A DNA stretch of 5,181 nt from CAYMJV01 sp964390545 (GTDB lineage Bacteria; Desulfobacterota; BSN033; UBA1163), in the NCBI GenBank assembly GCA_964390545.1, contig CAYMJV010000127.1, positions 1 to 5,181 of the forward strand, written 5' to 3'. A model generated the notes under the pieces. That model saw only the letters and a list, made by a program, of their open reading frames with translations. It was not told the DNA's origin and ran no database searches. The position numbers were made by a program, and so were the translations under genes. Positions 1-5,181 of this stretch are shown here, piece after piece. Each line of letters begins with the position of its first letter. Position 1 is the stretch's first letter.

Positions 1-854
1 CGAATCTTTTCCAGTTCAGCTTTGATCTCCACCACACGCTGGGAAATCTCAGCATCGTTGACTTTGGCGCTGACGGTATTTACCTCCCGGTGCATCTCCT
101 GAAGCAAGAAATCCATTTTTCGCCCCACCGGTTCTTCTGCTTTCAATAAGGTGATCAATTGGGCGAGGTGGCTCTCTGCCCGGACAATCTCTTCGGTGAT
201 GTCCGTCCGTTCGGCCAGCAGGGCGACCTCCTGTTGGAAGCGAGAAGGGTCCACATCGATTCCCTCCAAAAGGGACCGGACCCTTTCATGGAGCCGGTTT
301 CGATAAGCCTCGAGCCGGGTAGGAGAGAGATGTTTGATCTCCTGCAGTTGCTGAGTGATTCGTTCCAATCGCTGCTGGAGGTCTTTTAAAAGGATCTCTC
401 CCTCTGAACGCTTCATGTTATCTAAGTCCTGAAAGGATCGCTTCAGGATGGGAAGGATCTCCTGCCAGAAGGGTTCTAGATCTCCTATCTCCTCCTTCGC
501 TGTGATCACATCCTTTGCCCCGGCCACCAATTCCAACGTGATCTTGTCCCTGAGGTGAAGGCTCTCCTTCAAAGATTGAAGGGCCTGGTAATACTGTTCG
601 GCCAGATGGAGGTCCACACTGAGGTGGACGTTTTCTTCTCCGAGGTTGTCCAGTTTCAAGAAGATGTCAATCCTTCCTCTCGACACTTGAGCCCGGATGA
701 TCTCTTTGATCCGGTTTTCAAATGGGGTCAGTCTCTTGGGAAGTTTGACGTTGATATCGCAGTAGCGGTGGTTCACGGAGCGGGTCTCGACGAAAACCTT
801 TCCGAGGGTTGTCTCCCCATCTCCCCGACCAAACCCTGTCATGGATTTCAGCAT
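1..854 (-). CDS. yicC: YicC/YloC family endoribonuclease, 3' end cut by the window edge
   Basis: This is an RNA-cleaving enzyme of the YicC/YloC family (YicC_N plus DUF1732). In E. coli YicC is linked to small-RNA turnover. I translated 284 codons without a stop. The N-terminus reads MLKSMTGFGR, the family hallmark, followed by VETRSVNHR at residues 22-30. The C-terminal domain shows EVALLAERTDITEEIVR from about residue 209 and GRKMDFLLQEMHRE around residues 244-256, then a typical end region with NDAEISQ and EIKAELEKI. Family members are about 290 residues long, so only some 5-10 residues are missing at the left. The ATG at 854-852 is preceded by GGAGG at 870-866 with an 11-nt spacer. It overlaps the stop of the upstream DUF4416 gene by 7 nt (ATGCTGA), which suggests translational coupling. 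A second Met at residue 5 is possible, but the family normally starts a few residues before SMTGFG. The family is certain; the RNA substrate here is unknown. Confidence 0.95.
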   Translation of the reverse strand, partial: MLKSMTGFGRGDGETTLGKVFVETRSVNHRYCDINVKLPKRLTPFENRIKEIIRAQVSRGRIDIFLKLDNLGEENVHLSVDLHLAEQYYQALQSLKESLHLRDKITLELVAGAKDVITAKEEIGDLEPFWQEILPILKRSFQDLDNMKRSEGEILLKDLQQRLERITQQLQEIKHLSPTRLEAYRNRLHERVRSLLEGIDVDPSRFQQEVALLAERTDITEEIVRAESHLAQLITLLKAEEPVGRKMDFLLQEMHREVNTVSAKVNDAEISQRVVEIKAELEKI

Positions 855-1405
855 GGGTGATCTAACCTCCGTTTCAAATCTTCCAGATAGGTCTTGCGAA
901 AATGATTGAAGAGTCCAATGACCTCCGATTGCCGATAATCGGGATAAGTCCATTCCAAGGCCTGGTAGGACTTATTTCGATAGATCAAGGTCAAGTCGGC
1001 ATAAATACCCTCCCGGAGATAAGGGCGATGCGTATATCCTTTGGTGGTGGCCAGGATGACATGTTCCAAACAGAGATATCCGGGGTCGATGTTGATCTTC
1101 CGGTGGCCCACCGGAGTTGAATACTTTTCTTCCAGATGGTTGGTCCTCTGCTTGATCTCCGGAAGCAAAGTTCGAGAGATGAGGGACGCGAATGTGATGA
1201 ACCGACGGAAGAGATCGTTTCCCATCTCCTGGGCATAATAATCCGTAAAGTTAAAGGGCAGGACGTCACTGGTGCAATCAATCTCTCCGAAAATCTCTCC
1301 CAGGTCGTCCACTCCCTTTTGAAGAATGTCCTCCTCTGAGGTGATCAGGCTCATAAAGAGTTTGGCCGGCTCAGGTTCTTTTGCTTTCCCCATCGAGTTG
1401 ATCAC
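848..1405 (-). CDS. DUF4416 family protein of unknown function
   Basis: This 185-residue soluble protein has no signal peptide or membrane segment. I recognise it as DUF4416, a family without an assigned role. Visible blocks that look conserved are KEPEPAKLFMSLITS near the N-terminus, LPFNFTDYY at 49-57, RKINIDPGYL at 102-111, KGYTHRPYLREGIYADLTL at 122-140 and WTYPDYR at 152-158. They are rich in His, Asp, Tyr and Arg and could form an active or binding site, but I cannot assign a reaction. The start shown is the GTG at 1405-1403, which overlaps the tlyA stop as GTGA. An ATG at 1393-1391 (residue 5, giving MGKAKEPEP) is about equally likely: the family tends to begin there, and GTGATC just upstream matches the extended anti-Shine-Dalgarno pairing. 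The 3' end overlaps yicC by 7 nt. Its position between two RNA-acting genes hints at an RNA or translation role, which is inference only. Confidence 0.88.
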   Translation of the reverse strand: MINSMGKAKEPEPAKLFMSLITSEEDILQKGVDDLGEIFGEIDCTSDVLPFNFTDYYAQEMGNDLFRRFITFASLISRTLLPEIKQRTNHLEEKYSTPVGHRKINIDPGYLCLEHVILATTKGYTHRPYLREGIYADLTLIYRNKSYQALEWTYPDYRQSEVIGLFNHFRKTYLEDLKRRLDHPC

Positions 1406-2136
1406 TTTTTCAAACGGATGAAGAACTCCTTGTTCCCTTTGGGACCCAGGAGGGGCGACTCAATGATTCCCCGGACGCTTAATCCCAATCCCCGGCTGAA
1501 TTGAGAAATTCGATCCACCACCTTCTGATGCAGCTTGCTATCCTTCACGACGCCTCCCTTGCCCACCTCGCCCTTGCCTACTTCAAACTGGGGTTTGATG
1601 AGGCAGAGGAGGTCACCCCCCTCTTTCAGAAATTCTACGAGGCGGGGAAGAAATTTCTCAATGGAGATGAAAGAGGTATCGACGAGGATGAGATCTGCCT
1701 CTTCCGGAACCTCCTCTTTTTTGAGGTAGCGGATGTTGCGCCTCTCTAAATTGATCACCCGGGGGTCCTTTTGAAGTCTCCATGCCAATTGTCCGTATCC
1801 CACATCAATGGCATAAACTTTCTTTGCACCCTTCTGAAGGACACAATCCGTGAACCCACCGGTGGAGGCACCCACATCGATCACCACTTTCCCTTCAGGA
1901 TCGACTTCGAAGGATTTGAGGGCGCCCTCTAATTTCACCCCTCCCCGGCTCACATAGGGAAGATCTTTTCCTTGAATTTGGAGATGAGCATCCATCTTGA
2001 CGAGGGTCCCCGGTTTTTCGAGGGTCTGCCCGTCGACAGTGACTCTCCCCTCCATGATCAAAGCCCTTGCCCTTTCCCGGCTTTGGACCATTCCCTTCTC
2101 AACGAGTAGTTTGTCGAGTCGCTCCTTTCTGGTCAC
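1402..2136 (-). CDS. tlyA: TlyA-type 16S/23S rRNA (cytidine-2'-O)-methyltransferase
   Basis: TlyA uses S-adenosylmethionine to 2'-O-methylate cytidines in rRNA (C1409 of 16S and C1920 of 23S in mycobacteria), and its presence affects capreomycin sensitivity. It is often labelled hemolysin A. Numbering from the upstream TTG at 2148, an N-terminal S4 RNA-binding domain spans about residues 8-66 (RLDKLLVEKG, SRERARALIMEGRV). YVSRGGVKL follows at 65-73, then a Rossmann FtsJ-like domain with the SAM motif DVGASTGGFT at 91-100. K72, D157, K185 and E241 line up with the catalytic K-D-K-E tetrad of M. tuberculosis TlyA at a constant +3 offset. I prefer the GTG at 2136 (244 residues, MTRKERLDKLL): it matches the short family N-terminus and leaves about 12 nt to AGGGG, whereas the TTG at 2148 abuts AGGGG directly. 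A TAG two codons upstream of the TTG rules out anything longer. The stop overlaps the DUF4416 start by 4 nt. Confidence 0.96.
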   Translation of the reverse strand: MTRKERLDKLLVEKGMVQSRERARALIMEGRVTVDGQTLEKPGTLVKMDAHLQIQGKDLPYVSRGGVKLEGALKSFEVDPEGKVVIDVGASTGGFTDCVLQKGAKKVYAIDVGYGQLAWRLQKDPRVINLERRNIRYLKKEEVPEEADLILVDTSFISIEKFLPRLVEFLKEGGDLLCLIKPQFEVGKGEVGKGGVVKDSKLHQKVVDRISQFSRGLGLSVRGIIESPLLGPKGNKEFFIRLKK

Positions 2137-2222
2137 TTCAACATTCAACCCCTAAACTTCAAAGGAAGACAGGATCTCCCTTTCACTCACCTCCCTTTCA
2201 AAGGGTCACCAAGCGAAGAGAC
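2137..2222 (-). other. dxs-tlyA intergenic gap, purine-rich, with a short direct repeat
   Basis: This is the only noticeable gap in the gene string. On the coding (minus) strand it is rich in G and A and carries several Shine-Dalgarno-like runs (GGGAGG at 2195-2190, AGGGG ending at 2149). The 10-mer TGAAAGGGAG occurs twice, at 2200-2191 and 2185-2176, a period of 15 nt. An inverted repeat CCCTTT-C-AAAGGG sits at 2193-2205, and a weak 4-bp stem (CTTC/GAAG) at 2157-2168. Neither is followed by a T-run in the transcription direction, so I do not call a terminator. I see no convincing -35/-10 promoter. It may simply be a spacer and translation-initiation region for tlyA. Confidence 0.5.
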
Positions 2223-4172
2223 CTATTTCGAGTTACGGATGACTCGTTTGACGGAATTCCCGGTCTGCCTTGAATGGAGGGAGGGTGAACTTTCCTCTTC
2301 CACCATCTCCTTCACCGCTCTATAGATGCCAGCCTCATCGATTCCATATTTTGCTCTCAGAAGCGCTGGAGGACCATGCTCCACAAAGAGGTCAGGGATG
2401 CCCAGACGCTTCACGTCAACAGAAGAGAGGCCCTCCTCCTGAAGGAGTTCAAGCACAGCGCTGCCAAAACCTCCTTGGAGGACATTCTCCTCAACCGTGA
2501 GGATTTTTCCGATCTTTCCGGCCCACTCACCGATGAGATCCCTATCCAAAGGCTTCAAGAATCGAGTGTTGATGACGGCGGCATGGATCCCCGAGGCATC
2601 CAATCTCTCTGCTGCTCGGATCGAGGGGTAGACCGTGGTCCCGATGGCCAAAATAAGCAAGTCCATGCCGTCCCTCAGGACCTCCCCCTTCCCGATTTCG
2701 ATCGATCGGAGAACAGGGCTTCTCTTCACCCCCTCTCCCTTTCCCCTTGGGTACCGGAAAGCCACCGGGCTAGCGCATTCCATCGCCGTCTTCATCATGT
2801 GCTGAAGTTCGTCCTCATCTTTTGGGACCATGATGATGAGGTTGGGGATATGACGGAGATAGGAAAAATCGAAGAGCCCCTGGTGGGTCGGACCATCCTC
2901 TCCTACAATCCCTCCTCTATCCAAGGCGAAGACCACTGGAAGATTCTGGAGACCGACATCCTCAAGAATCTGATCATAAGCCCTTTGGAGAAACGTGGAG
3001 TAAATGGCGACAACGGGCTTCATTCCTTCGAGGGCGAGACCGGCGGCGAAGGTGACGGCGTGTTGTTCTGCAATTCCAATATCGTAAAATCGATCTGGGA
3101 ACTCCTTAGAAAACCTCTCCAACCCTGTCCCGCTCTGCATGGCCGCTGTGATGGCGATCAGATGTTTATTCTCCCTTGCCAACTGGCAGAGGGTCTCTCC
3201 AAACACCTGCGTATAGGTCGGAGGGTTACCGGTCGATCCCTGTTTCGGCTCTCCCGTTTCGATGTGGAAGGGAGGGATGCTATGGTACTGAGCTGGATTC
3301 GCCTCGGCAGGAGGATATCCCTTGCCTTTCTTTGTTATCACATGGATGAGGATAGGACCCCTCAACTTCTTTACATTCTGGAAAGTCTCAATGAGATAAT
3401 CCAGGCGATGGCCGTCGATGGGGCCGATATATTTCATGCCCAATTCCTCAAAGAGAAGGCCAGGCATCAGCAGCCCCTTCAGGGATTCCTCTGCCTGTTT
3501 GGCAAACCGGAGCGCAGACTTTCCAATCCTTGGGAGCGTTTCAAGAAAGGCCTTGATGTCTTCTCTAAATCGATTGACGAACTGCCCGGACATCAACCGG
3601 TTGAGATAAGAAGAGAGGGCTCCCACGTTGGGTGAGATGGACATTTCATTATCGTTCAGGATCACGATGAGATCCTGGTCGATGTGCCCTGATTGATTGA
3701 GACCCTCGAAGGCAAGACCGGCCGTCATCGAGCCATCGCCGATCAAGGCGATCATCTTGCCTTCTTCGCCTTTTTGCCTCCGGGCTTCAGCCATCCCCAG
3801 GGCGGAGGAGATAGAGGTTCCGCTGTGACCCGAATCAAAGGCATCGTAAGGACTCTCGTCCCTCTTGGGGAAGCCGCTGATCCCTTCATATTGTCTCAGG
3901 GTATGAAACCGATCTTTCCTTCCTGTTAAGATCTTATGAGTATAGCTTTGGTGACCCACGTCCCATATCACCTTGTCCCTGGAAAAGTCGAAGACATAGT
4001 GAAGGGCAACGGTTAACTCTACCACGCCCAAATTTGAGGCAAGATGTCCCCCATTTTTTGAAACCGTAGAAAGGATCTCCTCTCTTAACTCACTGCAAAG
4101 CGTTTCCAGTTCCTCGGGATCCAGTTTCTTAACATCGAATGGGGATTCAATTTGGTCGAGCACCTTGGACAT
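2223..4172 (-). CDS. dxs: 1-deoxy-D-xylulose-5-phosphate synthase
   Basis: Dxs is a cytosolic thiamine-diphosphate enzyme that condenses pyruvate with glyceraldehyde 3-phosphate to DXP and CO2. This is the first and usually flux-setting step of the MEP isoprenoid pathway; DXP also feeds thiamine and pyridoxal synthesis. The 649-residue frame is intact. The N-terminal domain has GGHLASNLG at 41-49 (His43), DVGHQSYTHKILTGR at 71-85, and the ThDP motif GDG at 145-147 continuing to NDNEMSISPNVG at 173-184. YIGPIDGH lies at 248-255. The transketolase pyrimidine domain has GIAEQHAV at 366-373, with Glu369, Tyr391, Arg397, Arg419, Asp426 and His430 each one residue below the E. coli active-site numbering. 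The C-terminal domain has TVEENVLQGGFGS at 559-571. After the usual family end near residue 625 there is a polar tail of about 25 residues, making it longer than the 620 of E. coli. The ATG at 4172 is 3 nt after the ispA stop, with AAGGG at 4188-4184, inside the ispA end, as likely ribosome-binding site. Confidence 0.99.
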   Translation of the reverse strand: MSKVLDQIESPFDVKKLDPEELETLCSELREEILSTVSKNGGHLASNLGVVELTVALHYVFDFSRDKVIWDVGHQSYTHKILTGRKDRFHTLRQYEGISGFPKRDESPYDAFDSGHSGTSISSALGMAEARRQKGEEGKMIALIGDGSMTAGLAFEGLNQSGHIDQDLIVILNDNEMSISPNVGALSSYLNRLMSGQFVNRFREDIKAFLETLPRIGKSALRFAKQAEESLKGLLMPGLLFEELGMKYIGPIDGHRLDYLIETFQNVKKLRGPILIHVITKKGKGYPPAEANPAQYHSIPPFHIETGEPKQGSTGNPPTYTQVFGETLCQLARENKHLIAITAAMQSGTGLERFSKEFPDRFYDIGIAEQHAVTFAAGLALEGMKPVVAIYSTFLQRAYDQILEDVGLQNLPVVFALDRGGIVGEDGPTHQGLFDFSYLRHIPNLIIMVPKDEDELQHMMKTAMECASPVAFRYPRGKGEGVKRSPVLRSIEIGKGEVLRDGMDLLILAIGTTVYPSIRAAERLDASGIHAAVINTRFLKPLDRDLIGEWAGKIGKILTVEENVLQGGFGSAVLELLQEEGLSSVDVKRLGIPDLFVEHGPPALLRAKYGIDEAGIYRAVKEMVEEESSPSLHSRQTGNSVKRVIRNSK

Positions 4173-4175
4173 CTT

Positions 4176-5090
4176 TCAATTTTCCCTTGCGATAATGAAT
4201 CGAGCGATTTCCCTCAATGGCTCCGCTCCTGGTCCATAGGGCTTCAGGGACTCCACAGCCAATTGCACCAGCTCTGTGGCTCTCCGCTTCGATTCTTCAA
4301 GCCCCAATAAAGAAGGGTATGTCGCCTTCCCTCTTGAGAGATCCGTTCCTGTACTTTTTCCAAGGGCGATCGCTTTCCCTTCTACATTCAAAATATCATC
4401 GGTAATCTGGAAGGCCAGTCCAATTCTCTCCCCATATTGGGTGAAAGCTCGGAAGGTTTCTCCATTGGCTCCTCCCAGCCTTGCGCCCACCCGTATGGAG
4501 GCAAGGATCATGGCCCCGGTTTTATGGGTATGGATATATTGAAGCAGGGGGAGATCGACTTCTTTCCCCTCAGATTCAATATCCGCCACCTGCCCTCCCA
4601 CCATCCCTGAGATGCCAGCAGCCTGAGCAATCTCATGAACGACATCGAGGATCAACGCTTTATCATTGGAGGGATCGTCCCAACTGGAACGGTTCGTCAT
4701 TAATTTGAAAGCCTCTGTCAAAAGCCCATCTCCAGCCAAGATGCCGATGGCCTCTCCAAACATCTTATGGCAGGTCGGTTTCCCTCTGCGATAGTCATCA
4801 TTATCCATGGCAGGAAGGTCGTCATGGATGAGAGAGTAAGTATGGATCATCTCCAAAGCGCAGGCAAAAGGGAGGATGTGATCGCCCTTTCCTCCAACCG
4901 CCTCAAAAGCAGCGATCGAAAGAATGGGACGAATCCGTTTTCCTCCATCGAGGAGACTGTGCCGGATGGCCTTGTGAAGGGAGTTCGAAGGCTTCAGCTC
5001 CCCTTTTCCCTCAGGAGGATTTGGGAAATATCGCTCAAGGGCCGAGTCAACAATCAATTTTTTTTCTTGAAGATATTTCTTAATATTCAT
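4176..5090 (-). CDS. ispA: Farnesyl diphosphate synthase (short-chain trans-prenyltransferase)
   Basis: IspA joins dimethylallyl and isopentenyl diphosphates to geranyl and then farnesyl diphosphate, the precursor of undecaprenyl carriers, quinone side chains and other isoprenoids. The 304-residue protein is close to the 299 of E. coli. It shows GGKRIRP at 49-55 (diphosphate-binding Lys51 and Arg54), the first Asp-rich motif DDLPAMD at 90-96 with the two-residue insertion of bacterial enzymes, RRGKPTCH at 101-108, GMVGGQVADI at 162-171, KTGAM at 190-194, and the second motif FQITDDILN at 227-235. Tyr85, five residues before the first motif, is the aromatic residue that normally limits products to C15; geranylgeranyl activity cannot be excluded. 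The last Asp of the second motif is Asn235 instead. The ATG at 5090 lies 6 nt after the preceding stop. The nearest GAGG (5108-5105) is 14 nt away, so initiation may depend on coupling to the upstream gene. It is followed by dxs after 3 nt. Confidence 0.96.
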   Translation of the reverse strand: MNIKKYLQEKKLIVDSALERYFPNPPEGKGELKPSNSLHKAIRHSLLDGGKRIRPILSIAAFEAVGGKGDHILPFACALEMIHTYSLIHDDLPAMDNDDYRRGKPTCHKMFGEAIGILAGDGLLTEAFKLMTNRSSWDDPSNDKALILDVVHEIAQAAGISGMVGGQVADIESEGKEVDLPLLQYIHTHKTGAMILASIRVGARLGGANGETFRAFTQYGERIGLAFQITDDILNVEGKAIALGKSTGTDLSRGKATYPSLLGLEESKRRATELVQLAVESLKPYGPGAEPLREIARFIIAREN

Positions 5091-5096
5091 TGTTAA

Positions 5097-5181
5097 TTAT
5101 TCATCCTCTTCGGAATCCGATTCCTCTGAAGGACCCTTTCCTGAGCTTGTCGAAGGAACTTGTCCTGAGCTTGTCGAAGGA
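5097..5181 (-). CDS. xseB: C-terminal end of a gene, probably exodeoxyribonuclease VII small subunit
   Basis: Only the last 27 codons and a TAA stop (5099-5097) are inside the window. They encode two copies of PSTSSG in an 8-residue period (PSTSSGQV, PSTSSGKG), then PSEESDSEEDE. None of the conserved XseB core is visible. The identity rests on two points: xseB very often lies directly upstream of ispA and dxs, and XseB proteins commonly end in a low-complexity acidic tail like this one. ExoVII small subunits bind the XseA large subunit and help degrade single-stranded DNA. The stop is 6 nt from the ispA ATG, so the two are almost surely co-transcribed. The PSTSSG units come from a DNA repeat that has entered the reading frame. 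Another small gene ending at this spot cannot be ruled out. Confidence 0.6.
   Translation of the reverse strand, partial: PSTSSGQVPSTSSGKGPSEESDSEEDE
5139..5157. repeat. 19-bp dispersed repeat unit, inner copy
   Basis: On the plus strand this reads TCCTGAGCTTGTCGAAGGA, identical to the copy at 5163-5181 and offset by 24 nt, exactly eight codons. Its ends are complementary: on the minus strand TTCCT (5158 side) and AGGAA (5138 side) can form a 5-bp stem around an 11-nt loop, so one flanking base on each side also pairs. From memory, the core CTTCGACAAGCTCAG recurs as a short interspersed element in diverse bacterial genomes, usually between genes. Here it is read in frame as PSTSSG. The copy is plain to see; its mobility or function is unknown. 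Confidence 0.85.
5163..5181. repeat. 19-bp dispersed repeat unit, outer copy at the window edge
   Basis: This is an exact 19-bp match to the unit at 5139-5157, separated from it by 5 nt. Its inner flank on the minus strand is AGGAC, where the other copy has AGGAA. If the element is a hairpin, the base just beyond the window (plus-strand 5182) should be C, giving GTCCT on the minus strand. Further copies may continue to the right. Confidence 0.85.

Noticed and set aside
159..860. Plus-strand open frames opposite yicC
   Set aside because: The minus-strand frame across the whole region encodes a clear YicC protein; the plus-strand products have no family features.
2145..2190. Tiny GTG-started frames (12-13 codons) in the dxs-tlyA gap that might be a leader peptide
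   Set aside because: One has a ribosome-site-like run with no spacer and the other only 3 nt; the peptides show no attenuator-like residue runs and no terminator structure follows.
2193..2205. Inverted repeat CCCTTT/AAAGGG as a terminator after dxs
   Set aside because: The arms are separated by one base, so a real loop would leave only 4-5 pairs, and no T-run follows in the transcription direction.
2376..3635. A 419-codon open frame on the plus strand opposite dxs
   Set aside because: It lies wholly antisense to the unmistakable dxs gene, its translation has no recognisable domain and an erratic composition, and it reflects codon bias of the real gene.
5091..5181. A CRISPR array or promoter region suggested by the right-edge repeats
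   Set aside because: Two 19-bp copies separated by 5 nt do not fit CRISPR spacing, and the stretch is coding sequence running into ispA within 6 nt of the stop.

Overview
This is an ordinary housekeeping stretch of a bacterial chromosome. All genes lie head to tail on the minus strand, so transcription runs from right (5181) to left (1). In transcription order it holds: the last 27 codons of a gene that is probably xseB (exodeoxyribonuclease VII small subunit); ispA (farnesyl diphosphate synthase); dxs (1-deoxy-D-xylulose-5-phosphate synthase); tlyA (S4-domain rRNA 2'-O-methyltransferase); a DUF4416 gene of unknown function; and nearly all of yicC (YicC/YloC endoribonuclease), cut by the left edge a few codons before its end.

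Spacing is operon-like: 6 nt (xseB-ispA), 3 nt (ispA-dxs), roughly 75-86 nt (dxs-tlyA), a 4-nt overlap (tlyA-DUF4416) and a 7-nt overlap (DUF4416-yicC). I see no convincing promoter or terminator. The only real gap lies between dxs and tlyA; it is purine-rich on the coding strand and carries a short direct repeat. The long open frames on the plus strand are shadows of these genes.

Functionally, the right half feeds isoprenoid synthesis: Dxs makes DXP, the entry point of the MEP pathway, and IspA condenses the resulting C5 units to farnesyl diphosphate. The left half is RNA-centred: TlyA methylates rRNA and YicC is a ribonuclease, with the DUF4416 protein translationally linked to both. The order xseB-ispA-dxs-tlyA is a widespread bacterial arrangement.

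The organism is a bacterium of medium G+C content (by eye, near 50%). The DUF4416 gene, the DDxxN form of the second Asp-rich motif in IspA, and the general look of the proteins suggest a Deltaproteobacteria/Desulfobacterota-like or Nitrospirae-like lineage. That placement comes from recalled family patterns, not from a search.

I found no new biological system. The most unusual element is at the extreme right: a 19-bp repeat, present twice in frame inside the 3' end of the xseB-like gene, whose flanking bases keep the potential to pair.
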